In this document: piece after piece, positions 14,775 through 22,752 of the stretch
Layout of the letters: each line of letters opens with the position of its first letter
How positions within the stretch are numbered: the first letter of the stretch is position 1
Source of the DNA: Acidobacteriota bacterium
GTDB taxonomy: Bacteria > Acidobacteriota > Vicinamibacteria > Vicinamibacterales > UBA2999
Assembly (NCBI GenBank): GCA_016210845.1
Contig: JACQTK010000148.1
Span: forward strand, 1 to 43,527
Direction: 5' to 3'
Length of the DNA: 43,527 bases
Notes under the pieces: generated by a model
What the model was told of the DNA's origin: nothing
The model's database searches: none
What the model saw: only the letters and a program-made list of their open reading frames with translations
Position numbers and translations under genes: made by a program

Positions 14775-15533
14775 ATGGAAGAAAACGTCACGCTGCTGGC
14801 GGCGTTCGGGGCGGGCGTGCTGTCGTTCATCTCGCCGTGCGTGCTGCCGCTGGTTCCGGGGTACCTCTCCTACATCTCCGGCCTGTCGCTCGATGAGATG
14901 CGCGGAGTCGCCGGACCGGCCGGAGCGGCCGTGGCGGTGGCGGCGCCGGCCGAGACGCGGCGCCGCATTCTCATCTCGTCGCTGGCGTTCATCCTGGGGT
15001 TCTCGCTCGTCTTCGTCGCGCTCGGCGCGTCGGCCAGCGCCATCGGCCAGTTCCTGCTGTCGAGGCTGTCGCTGCTCGGCAAGGTCGCGGGGGCCATCAT
15101 CATCATCTTTGGCCTCCACACGATGGGCGTGCTGCGCATCGAATGGCTGTACCAGGAAAAGCGGCTGCAGGCCCCGCAGAGCAGCCCTGCCGGCCCGATT
15201 GGCGCGATGCTCGTCGGCATCGCGTTCGCCTTCGGCTGGACGCCGTGCATCGGACCCATTCTCGCGGGCATTCTCGGCATCGCCGCCACGCAGGACACCG
15301 TCGTTCAGGGCGTCCAGCTGCTCTCGGCGTACTCGTTGGGCCTGGGCGTGCCCTTCTTCGCGACCGCCATGGCGATCAACCGGTTCTTTGCGGCGTTCGC
15401 GCGCATCCGCCGCCACTATCACACGGTCGAGGTCGTCTCCGGAGTCCTGCTCGTGGCGATCGGCGTGCTCATCTTCACGAATCGGTTCACGATCATCGCG
15501 CAGTGGCTCACGCCGTACCTGCCTGTCCTGTAA
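14775..15533 (+). CDS. ccdA: CcdA/DsbD-type transmembrane electron transporter
   Basis: This 252-residue polytopic protein of the CcdA family moves reducing equivalents from cytoplasmic thioredoxin across the membrane for cytochrome c maturation or periplasmic thiol reduction. The two redox cysteines are present in family context: Cys22 in FISPCVLPLVPGY and Cys158 in GWTPCIGPIL. Six membrane segments are visible, with a cytoplasmic loop rich in Ala/Gly between the first and second. The ATG at 14775 directly follows the heptamer array. Terminal residues LTPYLPVL are hydrophobic. The linkage to the nuoG-like gene may be only positional. Confidence 0.9.
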   Translation: MEENVTLLAAFGAGVLSFISPCVLPLVPGYLSYISGLSLDEMRGVAGPAGAAVAVAAPAETRRRILISSLAFILGFSLVFVALGASASAIGQFLLSRLSLLGKVAGAIIIIFGLHTMGVLRIEWLYQEKRLQAPQSSPAGPIGAMLVGIAFAFGWTPCIGPILAGILGIAATQDTVVQGVQLLSAYSLGLGVPFFATAMAINRFFAAFARIRRHYHTVEVVSGVLLVAIGVLIFTNRFTIIAQWLTPYLPVL

Positions 15534-15577
15534 CGCACATTTAACGACGGCGTAACGACCGGGCAACGTCGGACCGC

Positions 15578-15583
15578 TACGCT
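15578..15583 (+). promoter_or_regulatory. -10-like box TACGCT before the porin gene
   Basis: TACGCT ends six bases before the ATG at 15590; no ribosome-binding site lies between, so a leaderless start is suggested. Confidence 0.35.
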
Positions 15584-15589
15584 GCGGGC

Positions 15590-16756
15590 ATGGACATCCA
15601 GTCACGCACGCGCCCGCGCGCTCGAGCGGCGACCTTCCGTCTCGCGGTGGCGTTCCTCGTCATCTGTCCCGTCGCGGCCGCGGGGCAGCAGGCAGGCGCC
15701 GCAGCGCGGCCGTGGTGGGAGCGCATCACCTTCGGCGGCGACTTCCGCGCCCGCTACGAAGGCTTCTTTCAGGACGATCGTCCCGCCCGCAACCGTGAGC
15801 GGTTTCGCCTCCGAGTCACCATGCGCGCGCCGATCACCGACGAGGTGGCGTTCGGGCTGCGGCTTGCCAGCGGCAGCGCCGACGACATCACCTCCAGCAA
15901 CCAGTCGTTCGGCGAGTTCCTCGCGCGCAAGCCGATCAGCCTCGACCAGGCGTTCCTCACCTACACCCCGTCGGGCTTCCGTGCGCTGACGCTGGGCGCG
16001 GGCAAGTACGCGTACCCTGTTCGCCGCACGCAGATGGTGTGGGACGACGATGTGAACTGGGAAGGTACCTACGAGCAGGTCGCTGGCACGGTGGGCATCA
16101 CCACGCTCAGGTTCGTGGCCGTGCAGTCGCCGATCAACGAGGTTGGCGGCGGCGGCGATGCGTTCCTGCTCGGCTGGTACGGTGAGGCGGGGTGGTCCGT
16201 CACGCCGCACACCTTTGGCGTGTGGGCGGCCAACTATCGCTTCCTGCGCGAGGATCAGATCGCCGTCGGCGTCGATCGATCGGGGCTCGCCAACGCCAAC
16301 ACCAATCTGCTGACGCGCAACACCGCCGGCCAGGTCACGGGCTTCGCCTCCGAGTTCAACCTGATCGACGTGACCGCGTCCGCCACGCTCGCCACCGGGC
16401 ATGTCGAGTATCCCGTCAACCTGCTGGCCAACGGCGTGTGGAACACGCAGGCTGCCACGGGCGAGGATGCGGGGGCGTGGGTATCCGCGGGCATCGGGCG
16501 GGCAGCAACACCGGGCACCGTGTCGTTCGCCTACACGTTCGGACGGATTGAGCAGGACGCCGTGGTGCGCACGTTCAACTTCAGCGATATCCCGGGCACG
16601 AACATCCGGATGCACCTGCTGGCCTTCTCGTACATGCCCGCTCCTCGCCTGAATCTCGAGGCCACCGCGATCCTCACGAAGCCGCTGGTTGACGCCACGG
16701 GGCCAGCCGCCGATCTCTTGAAGCGCATTCAGGTAGACGGCCGCGTGAGCTTCTGA
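15590..16756 (+). CDS. Putative outer-membrane porin (Porin_5-like beta barrel)
   Basis: The 388-residue protein has an N-terminal signal (FRLAVAFLVICPVAAAG) and then short alternating strands such as ITFGGDFRARYEGFF, RFRLRVTMRAPITDEVAFGLRLASG and LTLGAGKYAYPV. FGGDFRARYEG followed by NRERFRLRVT is typical of the putative porin family found in Acidobacteria and some Proteobacteria. It ends in VDGRVSF, with the terminal Phe that outer-membrane proteins use for BAM recognition. The permeating substrate is unknown. It is followed 23 bases later by a sensor-like gene. Confidence 0.8.
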   Translation: MDIQSRTRPRARAATFRLAVAFLVICPVAAAGQQAGAAARPWWERITFGGDFRARYEGFFQDDRPARNRERFRLRVTMRAPITDEVAFGLRLASGSADDITSSNQSFGEFLARKPISLDQAFLTYTPSGFRALTLGAGKYAYPVRRTQMVWDDDVNWEGTYEQVAGTVGITTLRFVAVQSPINEVGGGGDAFLLGWYGEAGWSVTPHTFGVWAANYRFLREDQIAVGVDRSGLANANTNLLTRNTAGQVTGFASEFNLIDVTASATLATGHVEYPVNLLANGVWNTQAATGEDAGAWVSAGIGRAATPGTVSFAYTFGRIEQDAVVRTFNFSDIPGTNIRMHLLAFSYMPAPRLNLEATAILTKPLVDATGPAADLLKRIQVDGRVSF

Positions 16757-16763
16757 ATTCGGG

Positions 16764-16769
16764 TATCCT
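16764..16769 (+). promoter_or_regulatory. -10-like box TATCCT before the GAF sensor gene
   Basis: TATCCT ends ten bases before the ATG at 16780, without a Shine-Dalgarno sequence. Confidence 0.3.
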
Positions 16770-16779
16770 GTTCGCAACC

Positions 16780-18057
16780 ATGCACGGGCGGGGGATCCGA
16801 GTGGCCCTGCTGGCGATCCTTGTCGCTGGCGGCGTGGCCGCAGGCAGCTACTTGCGGGAGATCGAGCGGCGGGCGGACGATCTCCAGGCGGCCGAGGCCC
16901 ATGTCGACGGTCTGCTCGTTCGCCTGAGCGACGCGCTGACGGGCATCGGCACGGCCCAACAGAGCTATGTCGCACCAGGGCAGGCGAACGAGCCCTCGTT
17001 CGAGCGGATGTCGGCGCTCGTGCGCCAGTTGTACGACGACACCGCGACCGTCGGGCCGCTCCTGCGCTCACCCGAAGCGGCGCCGGCCCTGCAGGCGCTC
17101 GCTGACGCCACCGACGCCTTGATCGCCGCCGACACGCGCGCCCGCGAGAATCTGCGGCTCGGCCAGGCGCTGATGGCGGCCGACGTCATCTTCAGCGACA
17201 GCCGCAACACGCTGGACGTCATGATCGGCAGGCTCCGCGACCTCCGTGCGACGGAGCGCGCCGTGCACGACGCCGATCGCGCGGCGTTGGCGCGAGAGCG
17301 ATGGTCCGTGCTCGGACTGGCTGCAGCGCTCACCGCCCTTGTGGGCCTCGTATTCGTGCTGCTGCCCACGTCGGCTCCGCGTCGCGATCGGGATTCCGCG
17401 TCGGGGGAGGCGTCCGGACGGATCGGCCCCGAGGGCCGGCCTGAAGGTCGGCCCCTACACTGGGACATCACATCTCAAGAACGCTCCGAGGCGGCCAATC
17501 CTTCGCCAGCTCCCGTCGACCTGGTGGCCGCCGCCGACATCTGTACGGATCTCTCGCGCATCACGACGACGGCGGCGCTGCCAGGGCTGCTGAGTCGAGC
17601 GGCAGAGCTGCTGGACGGGTCCGGAATCATCCTGTGGATGGGCGCTGGCGAGGAGCTGTTCGCCGTGACCGCTCATGGCTACCGGCCGCAGGTGATCGCG
17701 CAGCTCGGATCGATTCCCCGAAGCGCCGACAATGCCACGGCAGCCGCCTGGCGCACCGGCCAGATGACGACCGTCTCCGGTGGCGAGGCCAGCAACGGCG
17801 CGATCGTCGCGCCCCTGTTCGGCCCCGAGGTGTGCATCGGGGTGCTCGCCGTCGAGGTGCGTCATCACCGCGAGCACGATCCAGCCACGAAGGCCGTGGC
17901 GGCAATGATTGCCGCGCAGCTGGCGACGGCCGTCTCGGCCTGGCCGGCGGCCAGCGCCGCTCAGGCCCCGCTGGATATCTCCGCCGAGGAAGCGGCAGAG
18001 CGGGCCCGTTACGTCGCCCGCCAGCTCGCCCGCGAGTTCCGATCGGCCGGCGCGTAG
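16780..18057 (+). CDS. Membrane sensor-like protein: helical periplasmic domain plus GAF-like domain, no output module
   Basis: The 425-residue protein has a membrane helix at about 6-24, an extracytoplasmic all-helical region (25-165) like four-helix-bundle or CHASE3-type sensors, and a second helix near 172-192 (VLGLAAALTALVGLVFVLLP). A linker then leads to a GAF-like domain (about 250-400: LLSRAAELLDGSGIILWM, GAIVAPLFGPEVCIGVLAVE). No kinase, cyclase, phosphatase or HAMP domain follows, so it probably signals through a partner or is a truncated receptor. The linker contains a translated palindromic element at 17433-17454 (residues 218-226, GPEGRPEGRPL). Function is unassigned beyond sensing. 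Confidence 0.65.
   Translation: MHGRGIRVALLAILVAGGVAAGSYLREIERRADDLQAAEAHVDGLLVRLSDALTGIGTAQQSYVAPGQANEPSFERMSALVRQLYDDTATVGPLLRSPEAAPALQALADATDALIAADTRARENLRLGQALMAADVIFSDSRNTLDVMIGRLRDLRATERAVHDADRAALARERWSVLGLAAALTALVGLVFVLLPTSAPRRDRDSASGEASGRIGPEGRPEGRPLHWDITSQERSEAANPSPAPVDLVAAADICTDLSRITTTAALPGLLSRAAELLDGSGIILWMGAGEELFAVTAHGYRPQVIAQLGSIPRSADNATAAAWRTGQMTTVSGGEASNGAIVAPLFGPEVCIGVLAVEVRHHREHDPATKAVAAMIAAQLATAVSAWPAASAAQAPLDISAEEAAERARYVARQLAREFRSAGA
17433..17454. repeat. Palindromic element inside the GAF sensor gene
   Basis: GGGCCGGCCT-GA-AGGTCGGCCC pairs over ten positions with one G-T wobble and is followed by CTAC. It is translated in frame as part of the linker between the second membrane helix and the GAF-like domain. 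Confidence 0.7.
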
Positions 18058-18074
18058 CGGCCCCTCGCGTGGCC

Positions 18075-18117
18075 GTGGCGCGGACCTTGTCAGGTCCGCG
18101 CTGGCGAGCTCGCCCCA
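18075..18117. repeat. Double palindromic element between sensor and YaiO-like genes
   Basis: GCGCGGACCT-TGTC-AGGTCCGCGC (18078-18101) is a perfect hairpin and GGCGAGCTCGCC (18103-18114) a second one, with GTGGCGC on the left and GCCCCAC on the right. The pair closely matches the doublet inside wzt at 40726-40777. Confidence 0.75.
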
Positions 18118-18169
18118 CGGCGCCACCCAAACCCTACCGAGGATCCTGGCTCGGGCCGAAACAGGGAAC

Positions 18170-19387
18170 ATGCTGTTCTCCCTGTTGCTGCTGATGCTGG
18201 CGCCCGAGCCCGCCGCGCCGCAGGCGCCCATCGTCGACCGTCCCACGTTCGCCGACGCCGTGCAGATGGCCAACGGCGGACGCGAGGCCGAGGCGTTGGC
18301 CGCATTCCAGCGCATCGTCACCGCCAATCCGAACGATCGCGACGCGCGACTGTGGATTGCGCGGCTGCACGAGCGTGCAGCGGCCTTCGATCGGGCCGAG
18401 GCGGTCTACCGCAGCATCCTGCTGGAGGATACCGCCAACGTCGACGCGATGGTCGGCGTGGCCACCGCCCTGCTGGCACGCGACGAGACCGCCGAGGCCA
18501 TCGTGCTGCTCGAGCGGGCCGAGCGGCTCGCCCCACAGAACGACACCGTGTTGGCGACCCTCGGACGCGCCCATCGACACGCGGGGCGCGACGCTCGTGC
18601 CATCGCCTACTTCGAGCTCGCGTCGGCGCTCGCGCCCACAGCGCAGCATCGGCTCGAGTTGGAGGAGGCGCGGCGCGCCTACGGGCATCGGGTCGAGACC
18701 CGCGGATTCGGGGAGGAGTACAGCGGCAGCGCGCCCAACAGCCGCAGCGGTGAGCTGGCCCTGAACCTGCGCGTGACGGACAGACTGCGGGTGTCCGCCC
18801 GCGGGCAGGTGCAGCGGAAGTTCGGGTCCCGCGAGGAGCGCGGCGGGGCGGGCGTGGAGTGGCGATGGACCCCCGCGGCGACGCTGCGCGTGCAGGCGCT
18901 CGTCGGATCGGACGCCCGAGTGATGCCGGAAGGCGATTACCTCGCCGAGATCGACTACGCCGACCGCCAGGCCGTCTGGACCGCAGGCGTGCGGTACTTC
19001 GACTTCGAAGGCGCGCGGACGACGACCGTCTCGCCCGCCGTTTCGTGGCGCGGATCCGACCGCGTCTCGCTCGGGCTGCGCTACGCGTTCTCCGTGTCCG
19101 AAGCGAACACGCTGGTCGGACGCGAGAAGGGCCACAGCGTGCACGCGCGCGGGGCGTACCGCCTCTACCCGCGCTTCTGGCTCACGGCCGGCTACGCGGG
19201 GGGCGTGGAGGACTTCGAGAACTTCTCGATCGACCGCATCGGCGACTTCCGCGCCAACACCGCATCGGTCGGACTGCGGTACGACCTCCCGACCCTCACG
19301 TCACTCGTCGGGATGTACGAGCATCAGTGGCGCTCCGGAGACGTCGAGATGCGCCGCGTGACCCTGGCGATCGCGCAGCGGTTCTAG
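18170..19387 (+). CDS. TPR plus YaiO-type outer-membrane beta-barrel protein
   Basis: From ATG 18170 the protein has 405 residues: a short signal peptide (LFSLLLLMLAPEPAAPQA), TPR-like helical repeats at about 25-165 (EAEALAAFQRIVTANPNDRDARLWIA and similar), then a C-terminal barrel of about 220 residues with strands such as LALNLRVTDRLRVSARG and a terminal RVTLAIAQRF. This fits the YaiO outer-membrane barrel family, often fused to TPRs and found near glycosyltransferases or exopolysaccharide genes; no such neighbour is here. The ORF is open to 17909, but that part lies over the previous gene, so ATG 18170 with AGGGA upstream is chosen. Confidence 0.78.
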   Translation: MLFSLLLLMLAPEPAAPQAPIVDRPTFADAVQMANGGREAEALAAFQRIVTANPNDRDARLWIARLHERAAAFDRAEAVYRSILLEDTANVDAMVGVATALLARDETAEAIVLLERAERLAPQNDTVLATLGRAHRHAGRDARAIAYFELASALAPTAQHRLELEEARRAYGHRVETRGFGEEYSGSAPNSRSGELALNLRVTDRLRVSARGQVQRKFGSREERGGAGVEWRWTPAATLRVQALVGSDARVMPEGDYLAEIDYADRQAVWTAGVRYFDFEGARTTTVSPAVSWRGSDRVSLGLRYAFSVSEANTLVGREKGHSVHARGAYRLYPRFWLTAGYAGGVEDFENFSIDRIGDFRANTASVGLRYDLPTLTSLVGMYEHQWRSGDVEMRRVTLAIAQRF

Positions 19388-19391
19388 CGGA

Positions 19392-19413
19392 CGCGGCGGC
19401 TGAAGCCGCCGCG
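19392..19413. terminator. Palindromic element/bidirectional terminator between convergent genes
   Basis: CGCGGCGGCT-GA-AGCCGCCGCG is a perfect ten-base-pair hairpin between the stop codons of the YaiO-like and PDZ genes. The CTAC that follows gives the TAG stop of the PDZ gene on the other strand (19414-19416). Confidence 0.7.
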
Positions 19414-20259
19414 CTACACCCGGATCCTTTCCTGCGGCGCGTCGCGGCCAGGCACGGTCGCCTTCAGCGTCATCTCCATCTTGTCGCGCACGATCCGGAT
19501 CTCCAGCGTCGCTCCAGCCGCGGCGTCGCGCACGGCGGCCGCGACATCCGGAGGATCGTCTACCGTGCGGCCGTTCACCGTGGTGATGATGTCACCCGCG
19601 CGCAGGCCGGCCTGGGCCGCCGCCGAGTCTGCCGCGACCGCCGACACGAGCGCGCCGCGCTCGACCCCGAAATAAGAGGCGAGCTGATCGCCGAGCGGCG
19701 TGAGCGTCACGCCCAGGCGCGCCCGCGACGTCAGCTGCGGCAGCGCGAACTCGAAATCGCGCGGGAACGCGCGCTCGATCTCGCGGCCGATGTCGGGAAT
19801 CACCAGCGACAGCTGGCGGCCTGCCTCCGGGGTGATGTCGAGCGTCTGCTGCGCGCCGTCGCGGACGATGGTGGTCTTGACCGGGCGGCCGGGCGGCGTT
19901 TCACGCACCAGCCGCGTGAACTGACGCGTGCCCCGGACGCGCTCGCCGTCGAACTCGATGACGACGTCTCCGGTCCGGAGCCCGGCCCGCTCCGCGGGGC
20001 TGCCGCTGCGGACCTCCTGCACGAACACCCCGTTCGGCCGCGCGGCGGAGATTTCGTCGCTGCGCAGCTCGCGGACGGACGCGCCAATTTCGCTGCCGGG
20101 CCCTTGCAGGAGCAGCCGGTCCTGCAGGAGCGGCCGGTCGCGGTCGACCCCGGGTCCCGCCTGCCGCCCGCGTCCCTGCGCCCAAAGCGTGGGCCCGAGC
20201 GCCAGCGCGGCCACGACCAGGGCCACCCCCGCCCGCGCGCCCACCATTGCCTTTCTCAT
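19414..20259 (-). CDS. Exported double-PDZ protein without protease domain
   Basis: The 281-residue protein has a signal peptide (VALVVAALALGPTLWAQ) and two PDZ domains: one around 60-150 (GVFVQEVRSGSPAERAGLRTGDVVIEFDG) and one around 185-275 (GALVSAVAADSAAAQAGLRAGDIITTVNG). It has no trypsin-like Ser-His-Asp domain, so it is not a DegP/HtrA protease but may present or bind C-termini in the periplasm. The ATG at 20259 is strongly supported by AGGGAGG upstream; the frame continues to 20379 without need. Stop codon TAG lies in a palindromic element. Confidence 0.85.
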   Translation of the reverse strand: MRKAMVGARAGVALVVAALALGPTLWAQGRGRQAGPGVDRDRPLLQDRLLLQGPGSEIGASVRELRSDEISAARPNGVFVQEVRSGSPAERAGLRTGDVVIEFDGERVRGTRQFTRLVRETPPGRPVKTTIVRDGAQQTLDITPEAGRQLSLVIPDIGREIERAFPRDFEFALPQLTSRARLGVTLTPLGDQLASYFGVERGALVSAVAADSAAAQAGLRAGDIITTVNGRTVDDPPDVAAAVRDAAAGATLEIRIVRDKMEMTLKATVPGRDAPQERIRV

Positions 20260-20460
20260 GGGTCCTCCCTTGCCGTTCCACCTTCTCTGACGCAGCTTCC
20301 TGCGAAAAAGTTGGCAGACCCGCCTCAACCTGAGCTGTCCCTTCGTCCTGCCCCCTGACGAGGACGCCCGAAGCGGCAAAGGCGACGTTTTCCAGCCGAA
20401 ATGGTGGATTCGACCCGGGCATGGGACTTGATCGACCTTCGTCGTGGTCGTGCCCGGTCA

Positions 20461-20505
20461 CCGGGATGCGTAATTTCGGCAGGCGCTGGCATCGCCGCAT
20501 CCCGG
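20461..20505. repeat. 10-bp perfect inverted repeat upstream of the lipoprotein gene
   Basis: CCGGGATGCG (20461-20470) and CGCATCCCGG (20496-20505) pair around a 25-base loop. It sits 63 bases before the ATG, where it could form a leader RNA hairpin. Nothing else is seen in 20260-20568, except the Shine-Dalgarno of the PDZ gene on the opposite strand. Confidence 0.55.
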
Positions 20506-20568
20506 GCTCCACTGACAGACCGTTCACCGGCCGGGCGCGACCACTTGAGACATCGAGGTGCCAGGCTC

Positions 20569-20913
20569 ATGAAGAAGACCCTCGCCGTTGCGCTCTTGAG
20601 CGCGTTCGTGATCGCGGGATGCGCCGCGCGGGGCGTCCGCATCGCCGAGTTGAAGGATCAGCCCACGAAGTACGCAACCCGATCCGTCAGCGTGACGGGA
20701 GTCGTCACCACGAGCTGGGGCGTCCCGCTCATGCCGCTCCAGGTCTACAACATCGACGACGGCAGCGGCGAGATCACGGTCGTGTCGCGCTCGGGCCGTA
20801 CGCCCGCCAGGGGCACGCGCGTCCAGGTCAAGGGCAAGGTCAACGAGGTGGCCGTCTTCGGCGGCCGCTCGATCGGACTGCACATTCAGGAAGAGGATCG
20901 AAAGATCAGGTAG
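20569..20913 (+). CDS. Small lipoprotein with OB-fold-like domain
   Basis: The 114-residue protein has a classic lipoprotein signal with lipobox VIAGC (Cys19) after KKTLAVALLSAF. The mature part reads ELKDQPTKYATRSVSVTGVVT...YNIDDGSGEITVVSRSG...VQVKGKVNE, the strand order and V-x-G-x-V pattern of a nucleic-acid-binding-like OB fold used also by periplasmic BOF-type proteins. The ligand is unknown. The start is ATG 20569 with a weak GAGGTG upstream; the frame runs open from 20401 but without signal-like sequence. It converges with the SpoIIE-type gene across a strong hairpin. Confidence 0.8.
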   Translation: MKKTLAVALLSAFVIAGCAARGVRIAELKDQPTKYATRSVSVTGVVTTSWGVPLMPLQVYNIDDGSGEITVVSRSGRTPARGTRVQVKGKVNEVAVFGGRSIGLHIQEEDRKIR

Positions 20914-20923
20914 AACGATCAGG

Positions 20924-20951
20924 GAGCCGGAGACCTTCAGGTCTCCGGCTC
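20924..20951. terminator. Bidirectional terminator hairpin with TTCA loop
   Basis: GAGCCGGAGACC-TTCA-GGTCTCCGGCTC is a perfect 12-base-pair hairpin between convergent genes and overlaps the stop of the minus-strand gene. Its ACCTTCAGGT core matches the REP-like family elsewhere in the window. Confidence 0.85.
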
Positions 20952-22752
20952 ATCCCGTGATCTTCACGGCCACCGCGGTCATGTCGTCGCCCTGGGGCGC
21001 CAGGCCGCGGAAGGCCGTGACCGCGTCGAAGATTGCGTCGACGATGGCGCGGGCGGGATGCGAGCGGTACGCCCCGACGACCTCGAGCACCCGACGGGCG
21101 CCGAACTCGATCCCCTCCTCGCTCGCGCTCTCGAAGATCCCGTCGCTGCAGAACACGAAGGCATCGCCCGCCTGGAGCGGGAGGGTCACCTCGTCGTACG
21201 TCATCCCGGGGAACGACCCCAGCGGTACGCCAGGCAGCTCGATCTGGCCGCACTCGCCGCCTGAGCAGCGGATCGGATACGGCAGCCCGGAATTCGACAG
21301 CGTCACCGCCCGCCGCTTGAAATCGAAGAAGGCGTAGCAGAGCGTGCAGTAGTACTCCTCGAGCTGGCGCTCGTGGAGGATCGTGTTCATCGATTCGAGC
21401 ACACCCGACACGCTGAAGCGATCGGGCGTGTAGCGGCGGCGGAGCGTGCGCGACCGCACGAGCTCGGCGGCAAAGGCGCCGTAGAGCGCGGCCGGTGCAC
21501 CCTTGCCCGACACGTCGCCGACGGCCACCACGAGGCTGTTGGGCTCCGGAGCGAGAAAGTCGTGCAGGTCGCCTCCCAGCTCGCGCGCGGGCGCAAACCG
21601 CCCAGCGACGTCCGCGCTGCGCAGCCGGATCGGAAGCTCCCGCGGCAGCAGGGCCGCCTGGACCCGCTGCGCGAAGCGCAGCTCCTTCTCGATGCGCTCC
21701 TCGTTGCGCCGCACCTCCTCGTACAGACGCGCGTTCTCGATCGCCACCGCCGCCTGGCTGGCCAGCAGCGTCAACAGCTCCTTGTGCTCCTTGGTGAAGG
21801 CATCGAGCTCAGGGCTCTCCAGATCGAAGACCCCGATGCAGCGATCCTTGAGCAGCATCGGAATCACCAGCTCGGATCGGGCGTCCTCCACGAGGTTGAT
21901 GTAGCGCGGATCCTTCGAGACGTCGGCGACGAGGACGGGCTCCTTGTGCAGCGCCGCCCAGCCGACGAGCCCCTCGCCGAGCTTCACGTGCTTCGACGTC
22001 GCCTCCTCCCCGTACCGCACGGCCAGCTTCATGTCGAGCTCCTGCGTGCTCTCGTTGAGCAGCAGGATTCCGAACGTGCGGTAATCGATCAACCGCTTGG
22101 TCAGGCTGGCGATGCGCGTGAGCAGCACGTCGAGATCCAGGATCGACGACATCTCGCGGCCGATCTCCGCCAGCGTCTCGAGCGTCTCGACGTACTGGCG
22201 CTCCGACTCGAAGAGCCGTGCGTTCTCGATCGCCACGGCCACGTGCGCGGCGAACTGCCGCAGCAGCGCCTCGTCCTGGCCCGTGAACGCGCCCGTCGTC
22301 TCGCTGAGGAGGTTGAGGGCGCCGATCACCTTCCCCTTGCGGCGCATCGGGACGGCGAGCTGCGACAGCATGTTGCGCAGCGGGCCCATGTAGCGCGGCT
22401 CCAGCCGGATGTCGTTGACCAGGATCGGCCGTCCCTCTTCGACCGCCACGCCGAGCACGCCCTGCCCGACCTTGAGCCGCATCGTCGGCGCGATCCCCTC
22501 CGGATACCCGACGGCGTACGCGATCCGCAGCTCCTGCCGCCGCTCGTCGAGCAGGTAGACGGAGAACGCGCTGAACCGGGTGAGCCGTGCGATGAGCTGC
22601 GGGATCTTGGCGAGCAGCTCCTCCAGATCGAGCACGGACATCACCTCGCGTCCGAGGTCGAAGAGCGTGGAGAGCAGCTCGGTGTCGGTGGCCGGGCGGG
22701 CGGGCGGCGGAGTACTCAACTCGAACGGATTATACTGAACGGTCTTGGACAA
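20950..22752 (-). CDS. GAF-GAF-SpoIIE (PP2C) serine/threonine phosphatase
   Basis: The 600-residue protein has two GAF domains (about 30-180 and 195-345), an 'ERIEKELRFAQRVQAALLP' coiled linker and a SpoIIE/RsbU PP2C domain from about 380. Metal-site text is present as ELGGDLHDF, GDVSGKGAPAAL, CSDGIFES and QGDDMTAVAV. Such proteins dephosphorylate anti-sigma-factor antagonists in partner-switching systems after sensing through GAF; no STAS or RsbW-type gene is in this window. The start assigned is TTG at 22752, which overlaps by eight bases the TTG of the divergent fabZ-like gene, so one of the two starts may be wrong; the next internal Met is at residue 38. Confidence 0.88.
   Translation of the reverse strand: MSKTVQYNPFELSTPPPARPATDTELLSTLFDLGREVMSVLDLEELLAKIPQLIARLTRFSAFSVYLLDERRQELRIAYAVGYPEGIAPTMRLKVGQGVLGVAVEEGRPILVNDIRLEPRYMGPLRNMLSQLAVPMRRKGKVIGALNLLSETTGAFTGQDEALLRQFAAHVAVAIENARLFESERQYVETLETLAEIGREMSSILDLDVLLTRIASLTKRLIDYRTFGILLLNESTQELDMKLAVRYGEEATSKHVKLGEGLVGWAALHKEPVLVADVSKDPRYINLVEDARSELVIPMLLKDRCIGVFDLESPELDAFTKEHKELLTLLASQAAVAIENARLYEEVRRNEERIEKELRFAQRVQAALLPRELPIRLRSADVAGRFAPARELGGDLHDFLAPEPNSLVVAVGDVSGKGAPAALYGAFAAELVRSRTLRRRYTPDRFSVSGVLESMNTILHERQLEEYYCTLCYAFFDFKRRAVTLSNSGLPYPIRCSGGECGQIELPGVPLGSFPGMTYDEVTLPLQAGDAFVFCSDGIFESASEEGIEFGARRVLEVVGAYRSHPARAIVDAIFDAVTAFRGLAPQGDDMTAVAVKITG
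22731..22736 (+). promoter_or_regulatory. -10 box TATACT before the fabZ-like gene
   Basis: TATACT ends eight bases before the TTG at 22745, the same spacing as at kbl. It lies inside the beginning of the divergent SpoIIE-type frame. Confidence 0.5.
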
